Assembly: GCA_030156305.1 (NCBI GenBank)
Contig: JASGMZ010000223.1
Span: 1-5,118, forward strand
Length of the DNA stretch: 5,118 bases
Reading direction: 5' to 3'
From: Bacteroidales bacterium
GTDB taxonomy: Bacteria > Bacteroidota > Bacteroidia > Bacteroidales > UBA12077
Shown here: one piece after another, positions 1-5,118 of the stretch
Position numbering within the stretch: position 1 is the first letter of the stretch
How the letters are laid out: every line of letters starts with the position of its first letter
Position numbers and translations under genes: made by a program
Notes under the pieces: generated by a model
Database searches by the model: none
Told to the model about the DNA's origin: nothing
Seen by the model: only the letters and a program-made list of their open reading frames with translations

Positions 1-29
1 ACAAAAAACCAGCCTCTAAAAGACTGGTT
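1..29 (-). terminator. Intrinsic terminator of the tRNA gene
   Basis: Read on the minus strand, AACCAGTCT (29-21) pairs with AGGCTGGTT (15-7). This gives a 9-bp stem with one G-T wobble and a 5-nt loop (20-16). The stem runs straight into a T tract covering plus-strand positions 8-3. A stem plus T-run about 20 nt beyond the 3' end of the minus-strand tRNA fits a rho-independent terminator for that transcript. The structure is nearly symmetrical, but the T-run lies only on the minus-strand exit side, so I assign it to the tRNA. Confidence 0.8.
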
Positions 30-49
30 ATAACTGTTTGATTTTTACG

Positions 50-123
50 TAGCGAGAGGCGGACTTGAACCGCCGGCCTCATGATTATGAATCATGCGCT
101 CTAACCAGCTGAGCTACCTCGCC
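50..123 (-). tRNA. tRNA with anticodon CAT, probably elongator tRNA-Met
   Basis: A full 74-nt cloverleaf is visible on the minus strand. The acceptor arm GGCGAGG pairs with TCTCGCT, with two G-T wobbles. The D arm is GCTC/GAGC, the anticodon arm is CATGA/TCATG, and the T arm GGCGG/CCGCC carries the loop TTCAAGT. The anticodon loop TTCATAA places CAT at 87-89. The discriminator base is A, and the encoded sequence continues ACG, so the CCA end is not encoded. The anticodon stem lacks the three G-C pairs of initiator tRNA, so this is not the initiator. A CAT anticodon could also belong to the lysidine-modified tRNA-Ile; I favour elongator Met from the overall sequence, but sequence alone does not settle it. 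The gene is divergent from the START-like gene and ends in the terminator at 1-29. Confidence 0.95.
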
Positions 124-142
124 ATTATTTATTTATGGGGTG

Positions 143-150
143 CAAATATA
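143..150 (-). promoter_or_regulatory. Candidate -7 promoter element of the tRNA gene
   Basis: On the minus strand this octamer reads TATATTTG, a perfect match to the Bacteroidota -7 consensus TAnnTTTG. It lies 19 bp upstream of the tRNA 5' end, implying a short leader of roughly 15 nt. I see no good TTTG at the expected -33 distance, so the call rests on the -7 element and its position. Confidence 0.5.
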
Positions 151-249
151 ATATTTTATTTTATCTTTTATAATTTGGTTACCTTTTTTCTAAAAAAATT
201 CATATATTGCAAATAAAGAAAAGAATTACTATTACAAAATAATTTATAT

Positions 250-624
250 ATGAAAAATAAATTTGAATTAGAATATTCATTAAATTCATCTCCTAAAATA
301 CTATACCCAAGGTTGGTAACACCAGCCGGCTTATCTGAATGGTTTGCAGATGACATTAATATCAATGGAGAAATTTATACTTTTATATGGAATGGTGCAG
401 AGCAATCAGCAAAATTATTAACCAAAAAAGACAACCAGCTGGTAAGATATCAATGGACTGAAGATGATGAAGACACCTATTTTGAATTCAAAATTCGAAA
501 AGATGATCTTACCGGCGAAGTAGCCCTTGTAATTACAGATTTTGCTGAAGATGATGAGAAAAATGATTCCATTGATCTATGGGATTCTCAAATTGCTGAA
601 TTAAAACATACCCTGGGGCTTTAA
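250..624 (+). CDS. START-like domain protein, small acidic, 124 aa
   Basis: This looks like a member of the small START-like (SRPBCC/AHSA1-related fold) proteins of the Bacteroidota. It would be a soluble cytoplasmic protein: I see no signal peptide and no hydrophobic segment. The features I recognise are the N-terminal strand (about residues 3-12), the segment LSEWFADDINING (28-40), alternating strands rich in aromatic residues (YTFIWNG at 43-49, VRYQWTEDDEDTYFEF at 65-80), a very acidic stretch ITDFAEDDEKND (95-106), and a C-terminal helix (about 108-122) that would close the ligand cavity. A length near 125 residues suits a single-domain form. The biochemical role and ligand are not known to me. 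START folds often bind lipids or other hydrophobic molecules, but nothing here identifies a ligand. The gene lies 85 bp upstream of the LptF-type permease, in the same direction, which suggests but does not prove an envelope-lipid role. The ATG start sits in A-rich DNA without a Shine-Dalgarno sequence, as is common in this phylum. Confidence 0.85.
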   Translation: MKNKFELEYSLNSSPKILYPRLVTPAGLSEWFADDININGEIYTFIWNGAEQSAKLLTKKDNQLVRYQWTEDDEDTYFEFKIRKDDLTGEVALVITDFAEDDEKNDSIDLWDSQIAELKHTLGL

Positions 625-637
625 TATTTATCATTCA

Positions 638-670
638 TTTCGTTCATTTCCATAAAATAAGTTATTTTTG
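638..670 (+). promoter_or_regulatory. Candidate promoter for the LptF/LptG-type permease gene
   Basis: TATTTTTG at 663-670 matches the Bacteroidota -7 consensus TAnnTTTG perfectly. A TTTCG at 638-642 lies 20 bp upstream, at about the distance of the -33 element, and is an imperfect match to TTTG. Transcription would begin near 675, leaving a leader of about 35 nt before the GTG at 710. A short inverted repeat, GTTAT (661-665) and ATAAC (681-685), brackets the -7 element and could be an operator, but five base pairs is within chance. If real, the promoter lets the permease gene be expressed separately from the START-like gene. Confidence 0.45.
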
Positions 671-709
671 TAGTCGTTTTATAACAAACCTTAATCTGCA
701 ACAGCTATA

Positions 710-2317
710 GTGAAACGATTACATACATTTATATTAAAATCTTATATAGGGCCTTTGGTTCTTACCTTCTTTATTTGTCTTTTCATCTTATTAATGCAAT
801 TTCTTTGGAAATACATTGATGATCTCACAGGAAAAGGATTAGAATGGACTGTAATTTTAGAATTAATTATATATGCATCGGCACGTCTTGTTCCCATGGC
901 ACTTCCTCTGGCAATTTTGCTTTCATCCATCATGACCTTTGGAAACTTTGGTGAGAATTTTGAACTTACCGCAATAAAATCGGCAGGAATATCTTTACAA
1001 AGATTTATGTCACCTCTGATATACTTAATTATTATTATTAGTATCGGAGCGTTTTTTTATTCCAATTATATTATACCCTATACAAATTTAAAAACAGTTG
1101 CGCTCATTTATGATGTAAAAAATCAAAAACCTGAATTACAGATAAAAGCGGGAATGTTTTATAATGGTATTGATGGATACAGTATTAAAATCGGCCAAAA
1201 AAATCATAAAACAAATTTATTGGAAGAAATTATGATTTATGACCATACCAATAATAAAGAAAATATTCAGGTTACCGTTGCCGATTCTGGTTATATGCGA
1301 ATGACCACCGATGAAAGAAATCTTATATTAACCCTTTACAACGGGTATTCTTATGAAGAGGTGGAGGAAAATAAACGGAGAAAAAGAGAGAAAGTTTATC
1401 CTCACCAACGTCATAAATTCGAAAAACAAACTATAATAATCGACCTTAGCGGATTAAATTTTGAACGAAGTGATGAAGACCTATGGAAAAATAACTTTCA
1501 AATGCTTAGACTTGATCAACTTGAGTTTGCTGAAGATTCACTAACACATCAATACAACGAACAAATAATTAATTTTAAAAATAATTTAACCCGAAGTAAC
1601 TATTTTAAAAATCAATATTTATTAGAAAAAGATATAAAAAGGATAAGATCTTCAGAAAAAAAATTTAAAAATGATAATATCAAAAGGGAAATAGAAAAGC
1701 CGCAAAAAATAAAAATAAACAAAGACATTGCTCAAGCACAAATTAAAAAGGACACTTTAGCCGCTAACAATATAAAACCGACTGAAAAAAAGGACTCTGC
1801 CTCTCAAAAAATTTCAACCTTTATTCCTGATAGTATTTTTAAAAACCTTCCAATAGGCCAAAAAAGAGAAACAATTGCCAATTCGCTAACTTACGCCCGA
1901 TCTACCCAGAATCAAATTACGAACACTAAAAAACAATTTAATTATAAAGGAGAGCTCATCAGAAGACATCAAATTGAGTGGCATAGAAAATTCACTCTAT
2001 CTTTTGCCTGTTTGGTTTTCTTTTTTATTGGTGCTCCATTCGGTGCGATTATTCGAAAAGGTGGTTTTGGTACTCCCGTTGTTGCTTCAATTCTTTTATT
2101 CATACTATATTATATATTATCTATATCGGGCGAAAAATTTGTACGCGAAGGTGTAATGCCTGCTTATATTGGAATGTGGCTTTCCTCTTTTATATTAGGG
2201 CCATTGGGAATATTCTTAACCTACAAAGCAACTACCGATTCAGTAATTTTAAGCACGGAAGCTTATACTACTTTCTTTAAAAAAATATTCTCACGTTTTA
2301 CAAAAAAAAATGCTTAG
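710..2317 (+). CDS. LptF/LptG family permease, 535 aa, with enlarged periplasmic region
   Basis: This is an inner-membrane permease of the YjgP/YjgQ (LptF/LptG) family. In the LptB2FG transporter such subunits extract lipopolysaccharide from the inner membrane and hand it to LptC/LptA. The predicted layout is three N-terminal membrane segments (about 13-34, 46-77 and 101-122), a periplasmic part (about 123-426), and three C-terminal segments (about 427-448, 455-473 and 484-505). The N-terminal KSYIGPLVLTFFICLF, the loop NFELTAIKSAGIS (83-95) after TM2, which probably contacts the LptB ATPase, and FFFIGAPFGAIIRKGGFG (437-454) are typical. Residues about 130-250 are strand-rich and suit the jellyroll domain. 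Residues about 270-425 are an added charged, helix-prone, Lys/Asn/Gln-rich region. Canonical proteobacterial members are near 360 aa, and most of the extra length is here; long versions are usual in this phylum. GTG is chosen as start because MKRLHTFILKSYIGP is the expected N-terminus and the next ATG would cut into TM1. LptF cannot be told from LptG with confidence, and no lptB or lptC is in view. Confidence 0.93.
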   Translation: MKRLHTFILKSYIGPLVLTFFICLFILLMQFLWKYIDDLTGKGLEWTVILELIIYASARLVPMALPLAILLSSIMTFGNFGENFELTAIKSAGISLQRFMSPLIYLIIIISIGAFFYSNYIIPYTNLKTVALIYDVKNQKPELQIKAGMFYNGIDGYSIKIGQKNHKTNLLEEIMIYDHTNNKENIQVTVADSGYMRMTTDERNLILTLYNGYSYEEVEENKRRKREKVYPHQRHKFEKQTIIIDLSGLNFERSDEDLWKNNFQMLRLDQLEFAEDSLTHQYNEQIINFKNNLTRSNYFKNQYLLEKDIKRIRSSEKKFKNDNIKREIEKPQKIKINKDIAQAQIKKDTLAANNIKPTEKKDSASQKISTFIPDSIFKNLPIGQKRETIANSLTYARSTQNQITNTKKQFNYKGELIRRHQIEWHRKFTLSFACLVFFFIGAPFGAIIRKGGFGTPVVASILLFILYYILSISGEKFVREGVMPAYIGMWLSSFILGPLGIFLTYKATTDSVILSTEAYTTFFKKIFSRFTKKNA

Positions 2318-2318
2318 A

Positions 2319-2408
2319 TGAAACATCCATGCACTGAAGTTCACAAAATGGAATGAATATAACATGTATATTTCACAAGTCCAATTAATTAACTAAAATA
2401 TATTCGTT
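2319..2408 (+). repeat. Intergenic tandem repeat, copy 1
   Basis: This 90-bp unit starts two bases after the permease stop codon. Its first 39 bp (2319-2357) align without gaps to 2409-2447, with 28 of 39 positions identical. Blocks TGAAAC, CATGCACT, CACAAA and ATGAA are conserved at the same spacing. The match resumes further on with TTCAC (2372-2376), CCAA (2381-2384) and AAAATATATT (2395-2404). A 12-codon reading frame starts at 2318 and copy 2 has a similar frame ending at the same offset. The differences do not favour third codon positions, so I do not think it is translated. TATATTCG at 2399-2406 resembles a -7 element. Confidence 0.6.
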
Positions 2409-2508
2409 TGAAACCCTCATGCACTATAGAACACAAACGGAGATGAACCGAAGCGAAGCTGAGTTCACGAATACCAAATTAAAAAATATATTTATGAGTA
2501 ATAAATTT
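2409..2508 (+). repeat. Intergenic tandem repeat, copy 2
   Basis: This is the second, diverged copy of the unit beginning at 2319, offset by exactly 90 bp. After the 39-bp ungapped core it carries TTCAC (2464-2468), CCAAATT (2474-2480) and AAAATATATT (2483-2492) in the same order as copy 1. It has about 10 extra bases, which fall in a segment able to form a hairpin: TGAAC (2444-2448) and AGC (2452-2454) against GCT (2458-2460) and GTTCA (2463-2467). TATATTTA at 2487-2494 is one base off the -7 consensus and could serve as a promoter for the downstream glycosyltransferase genes, with a leader of roughly 100 nt. That promoter role is inference only. Confidence 0.55.
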
Positions 2509-2596
2509 TGAGGGTTCCATGGTAATTGAAGTACAGAAGTGAAAATTGACAATGGTATTTACTTGAATAACAGAAGTATAACATAAATAGATACTA
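2509..2596 (+). repeat. Possible third, highly diverged repeat copy upstream of the glycosyltransferase gene
   Basis: This stretch shares TGA, CCATG and TGAAGT with the start of copy 1, in the same order but needing small gaps. Its end, TAACATAAATAGATAC, matches 12 of 16 positions in the end of copy 1 (TAACTAAAATATATTC). Its length of 88 bp is close to the 90-bp unit, and it stops exactly at the next gene's start codon. AT-rich DNA gives such matches easily, so this copy is much less certain than copies 1 and 2. A TTGACA at 2546-2551 has no suitable -10 partner and is probably chance. Confidence 0.25.
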
Positions 2597-3790
2597 ATGA
2601 ATATTTTACAACTGGCAAATAAAGCAACTTCTCCACCCGATGGCGGAACATTGGCTATTTTAAGCTTTGCAAAAGGGTTTGTAAAAAATGGGCATCGGGT
2701 ATATTTGCTCAATATGGAAACATATAAGCATTTTAACAAATCAACAGTCATCAATCCCGAATATAAAAACGAAATTACCATTGAGGGAATTAAAATAAAT
2801 ACTCATATATCAATTTTAAAATTAGTTTTTAATTTATTTTTCTCTGAAAAACCATATATAGCCCAACGATTCTTTTCAAAAAAATATCTGAAGAAACTAA
2901 CTGCAATAGTGCAATCACAACCTTTTGATTTCATTCAAATTGAAGGCCTTTATATGCTTCAATATATTCATGCCATAAAAAAAATCTTTTCGGGGCATAT
3001 TATTTACAGGCCACATAACATTGAATATAAAATCTGGGAAAGAAATTCCATCGAAACAAAATCATTTTTTAAAAAATTATACTTCAACATCTTAGCTAAA
3101 CGATTAAAAAAACTTGAATTATCCCTTTTAAATACTTATGATTATATTTTGCCCATTTCGCCATTCGATGCAGAAAAATACACAGCATTAGGCAATACTA
3201 AACCATTGCATATTGCTCCTTTTGGCATAGATTTTAAAAAAATACCAACACCACAAGAATACAAATACCACCAAAATATTATTTTTATCGGAGCTTTAGA
3301 TTGGATCCCTAACCAAAACGGATTAATTTGGTTTATTAATAAATGCTGGAATAAAATTTTAGAAACAGAAGCAAAAACAGAATTACTCATTGCAGGACGT
3401 AATGCCCCAAAATGGTTCATTAATTACTTACAAAATAAACCAGCCATAAAATTTATTGGAGAAGTTGAAAATGCTTATGATTTTATGATCAATAACGGCA
3501 CTTTAATTGTCCCCCTTTTTTCAGGCAGCGGGTTAAGAGTGAAAATTATTGAAGCGATGGCATTAAAAAAACCAATAATCTCAACATCTTTGGGAGCTGA
3601 AGGAATTCCGTATATTGACAAAAAAAATATTATAATTGCAAATACTGGTGATGAATTTGTACAGGAAGCCATACATTTAATACAAAATAAAGATACCCAA
3701 AAAGAAATTGGTGAAAATGCTTATAACCTCGCTGTTACAAATTTTGACGTTGCAAAAATTGCTAAAGAGACAATAAATTTTATAAAATAA
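2597..3790 (+). CDS. Glycosyltransferase, GT-B fold, family 4 type, 397 aa
   Basis: The protein is predicted to transfer a sugar from a nucleotide-sugar donor to a growing glycan at the cytoplasmic face of the membrane; donor and acceptor cannot be read from sequence. The N-terminal half begins MNILQLANKATSPPDGGT with the Gly-Gly loop (16-17) and the GHRVYLL strand (32-38) usual in GT4 enzymes. RPHNIEYKIWER (138-149) is the RxHNxE-type motif common to this subgroup. The donor-binding half starts at IIFIGALDWIPNQNG (228-242). The signature SGSGLRVKIIEAMALKKPIIST (309-330) holds Arg314, Lys316 and Glu319. The first Glu of the EX7E motif is absent and a GSG stands in its place, as in other members with the GxGxRxKxxEA form. 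Length is normal and there is no signal peptide or obvious transmembrane helix. The ATG start immediately precedes the conserved first strand and has no Shine-Dalgarno. The gene is followed after 6 bp by a family 2 glycosyltransferase, so the two are probably co-transcribed and act on the same glycan. Confidence 0.92.
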   Translation: MNILQLANKATSPPDGGTLAILSFAKGFVKNGHRVYLLNMETYKHFNKSTVINPEYKNEITIEGIKINTHISILKLVFNLFFSEKPYIAQRFFSKKYLKKLTAIVQSQPFDFIQIEGLYMLQYIHAIKKIFSGHIIYRPHNIEYKIWERNSIETKSFFKKLYFNILAKRLKKLELSLLNTYDYILPISPFDAEKYTALGNTKPLHIAPFGIDFKKIPTPQEYKYHQNIIFIGALDWIPNQNGLIWFINKCWNKILETEAKTELLIAGRNAPKWFINYLQNKPAIKFIGEVENAYDFMINNGTLIVPLFSGSGLRVKIIEAMALKKPIISTSLGAEGIPYIDKKNIIIANTGDEFVQEAIHLIQNKDTQKEIGENAYNLAVTNFDVAKIAKETINFIK

Positions 3791-3796
3791 TTTTTT

Positions 3797-4966
3797 GTGG
3801 AAACTATTTTCTGGATATTATTACTCATCATTGTTTATTCATATATTGGATATCCACTTCTTTTATTGATTATAAATTTTTGTATAAAAATATTTCAATC
3901 AAAATCAATAAAGACTGATATTAGAGAATTCCCCGAAGTTACAATGTTTATTGCAGCATATAACGAATCTGATTTTGTTGATCAAAAAGTAAAAAACACG
4001 TTTTCATTGGATTATCCCAAAGAAAAAATACATCAAATATGGGTTACCGACGGATCTGATGATGATACCGTAAAGAAATTAAAAAAATATACTCCTGAAA
4101 TTAATATCTACCACCAAACGGAAAGAAAAGGCAAAACAGGAGCTATAAACCGTGGAATGCAGTTTGTAGATACTCCTATTGTTATTTTTTCTGATGCCAA
4201 TTCGATGTTAAATAAAGAGGCGATAAAAAATATGGTGGCTACATTTAACGATCCCAAAGTTGGGTGCGTTGCCGGTGAAAAAAGAGTTGAACCCAAAGAT
4301 AAAAATAGTGCAGTAAATGCCGGAGAAGGCATTTATTGGAAATACGAATCGCTCATAAAAACCTGCGAATCGAACATTAATTCAGCAATAGGAGCCGCAG
4401 GCGAACTATTTGCCATACGTACAGAACTTTTTACCCCCATCGCAAAAGATACTATTTTGGATGATTTTACCATATCCATGCAAATTGCCGAAAAAGGATA
4501 TCGAATAGCTTATGCCCCCGATGCATATGCTACCGAAGATGCTTCTATCAATATACAGGAAGAATTCAAACGAAAAATCAGAATTGCTTATGGAGGATTT
4601 CAAACCCTTTTTAGACAAATTAGCCTTTTAAATATTTTCAAACATCCACTGTTAACTATCCAATACTTTTCGCATAAAGTATTAAGATGGCTCATAATAC
4701 CCTTTGCACTGTTTTTCGTATTAATCCTAAACATTATTTTACTGTTAAGCAATTCCAATGATATATATATTTATTTATTCATCATGCAAACCGTTTTATA
4801 TTTACTTGCCATGCTTGGGATTATTCTTCAAAATAGAAATATAAAATTTCAATGGATTTTTGCTCCTTATTATCTTATGATGATGAATTATTCGGTAATC
4901 TTAGGATTTTTCCGTTTTTTAAAAAAAGGGCAAACCGTTAACTGGGAACGGGCTAAACGAAAATAG
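3797..4966 (+). CDS. Membrane-anchored family 2 glycosyltransferase, 389 aa
   Basis: This is a processive-type or membrane-bound GT2 enzyme with a GT-A fold, related in layout to the cellulose and hyaluronan synthase group. An N-terminal membrane segment (about 3-32) is followed by the cytoplasmic catalytic domain (about 47-275) and three C-terminal membrane segments (about 298-318, 322-343 and 352-372). Visible motifs are VTMFIAAYNES (48-58), VTDGSDDDT (83-91) with Asp85, IVIFSDANS (128-136) with Asp133 in the DxD-like position, GAAGELFAIR (199-208), and LDDFTIS (221-227), probably holding the catalytic base. RKIRIAYGGFQ (259-269) occupies the place of QxxRW in classical synthases, whose exact form is missing. 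The substrate is unknown. GTG at 3797 is preferred because the next in-frame ATG (residue 50) would remove the first membrane segment and enter the catalytic domain. The start has a T-run rather than a ribosome-binding site in front, 6 bp after the previous stop, so translation may depend on coupling. Assembly of a surface or lipid-linked polysaccharide is the likely role. Confidence 0.92.
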   Translation: METIFWILLLIIVYSYIGYPLLLLIINFCIKIFQSKSIKTDIREFPEVTMFIAAYNESDFVDQKVKNTFSLDYPKEKIHQIWVTDGSDDDTVKKLKKYTPEINIYHQTERKGKTGAINRGMQFVDTPIVIFSDANSMLNKEAIKNMVATFNDPKVGCVAGEKRVEPKDKNSAVNAGEGIYWKYESLIKTCESNINSAIGAAGELFAIRTELFTPIAKDTILDDFTISMQIAEKGYRIAYAPDAYATEDASINIQEEFKRKIRIAYGGFQTLFRQISLLNIFKHPLLTIQYFSHKVLRWLIIPFALFFVLILNIILLLSNSNDIYIYLFIMQTVLYLLAMLGIILQNRNIKFQWIFAPYYLMMMNYSVILGFFRFLKKGQTVNWERAKRK

Positions 4967-4988
4967 GCATCAATAAAATAAAGCACCT

Positions 4989-5042
4989 AATACCAAGTTG
5001 CTTTCAATCATGCAATATTAAATATATTTATTTTAATTTTGA
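4989..5042 (+). repeat. Blocks shared with the upstream intergenic repeat
   Basis: AATACCAA (4989-4996), AAATATATTTAT (5020-5031) and AATTTTGA (5035-5042) also occur, in the same order, at 2470-2477, 2484-2495 and 2504-2511 in the gap before the glycosyltransferase pair. The spacers differ in length (23 and 3 nt here, 6 and 8 nt there). The blocks may be remnants of one dispersed intergenic element, but two of the three are simple AT-rich words that could match by chance. Confidence 0.3.
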
Positions 5043-5100
5043 TATTCTTGAACAATCTGTATTTCAGTATAATGCCGATTAATGTTCAATGTAATTTGCA

Positions 5101-5108
5101 TAATTTTG
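5101..5108 (+). promoter_or_regulatory. Candidate -7 promoter element facing the right edge
   Basis: TAATTTTG matches the TAnnTTTG consensus perfectly, and a transcript from it would start near the end of the window. No clear -33 TTTG lies at the usual distance, and the gene it would serve is outside the window. The same octamer at 5034-5041 is also unsupported by a -33, which shows how easily the word arises in this AT-rich spacer. Confidence 0.25.
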
Positions 5109-5118
5109 GCTGCACTCG

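Noticed and set aside
174..209. TTTG at 174-177 with TATATTG at 203-209 as a promoter for the START-like gene
   Set aside because: The -7 match is one base short and the spacer is 25 bp rather than about 20, so I do not list it although some promoter must lie in this region.
2318..2356. 12-codon ORF starting at ATG 2318, overlapping nothing and right after the permease stop
   Set aside because: Very short, and the related frame in the second repeat copy starts with TTG and differs at first and second codon positions as much as third, so there is no sign of coding selection.
2546..2582. TTGACA at 2546-2551 with TATAAC at 2577-2582 as a sigma-70 style promoter
   Set aside because: The spacer is 25 bp, far from 17, and the -35 form is not the one expected in Bacteroidota.
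2479..2781. 100-codon minus-strand ORF across the intergenic gap and the start of the GT4 gene
   Set aside because: It is mostly antisense to a clearly conserved glycosyltransferase N-terminus and its product resembles no known protein.
4930..4950. CCGTT/AACGG hairpin near the end of the GT2 gene as a terminator
   Set aside because: Only five base pairs, inside the coding region, and not followed by a T-run.
5033..5116. Open minus-strand frame of 27 codons running in from the right edge to a TAA, possibly the 3' end of a convergent gene
   Set aside because: A 27-codon open frame at an edge is not unusual by chance when six frames are considered, the residues match no family I know, and no terminator follows. 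The next bases to the right would decide it.

Overview
The window looks like chromosomal DNA from a member of the Bacteroidota. It is strongly AT-rich. It has promoter elements of the phylum's TAnnTTTG type and no clear Shine-Dalgarno sequences. It also has a START-like domain gene followed directly by a long LptF/LptG-type permease, an arrangement I associate with this phylum. I cannot name the genus. 

Layout. At the left edge, on the minus strand, lies a tRNA gene with anticodon CAT (probably elongator tRNA-Met), followed by a convincing intrinsic terminator at 1-29. Divergent from it, all on the plus strand, are four protein genes: a small acidic START-like domain protein (250-624), an LptF/LptG family permease of 535 residues (710-2317), a GT-B fold family 4 type glycosyltransferase (2597-3790), and a membrane-anchored family 2 glycosyltransferase (3797-4966). 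The two glycosyltransferase genes are separated by 6 bp and almost certainly form one transcription unit. The last 152 bp (4967-5118) contain no gene I can support, only repeat-like AT-rich blocks and a possible promoter facing the right edge.

How the genes fit together. LptF/LptG permeases form the inner-membrane part of the machine that extracts lipopolysaccharide and passes it towards the outer membrane. The two glycosyltransferases could build a surface polysaccharide or lipid-linked glycan. The theme of the window is therefore cell-envelope glycan and lipid assembly, but nothing in the sequence shows that the permease and the glycosyltransferases share a substrate. 

The least ordinary part is the 279-bp gap between the permease and the first glycosyltransferase (2318-2596). 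It is built from two, possibly three, diverged tandem copies of a unit of about 90-100 bp. Some blocks of this unit recur in the same order just downstream of the second glycosyltransferase, so the glycosyltransferase pair may be flanked by a dispersed intergenic repeat. The genes themselves belong to known families. I did not find a recognisable new multi-gene system.
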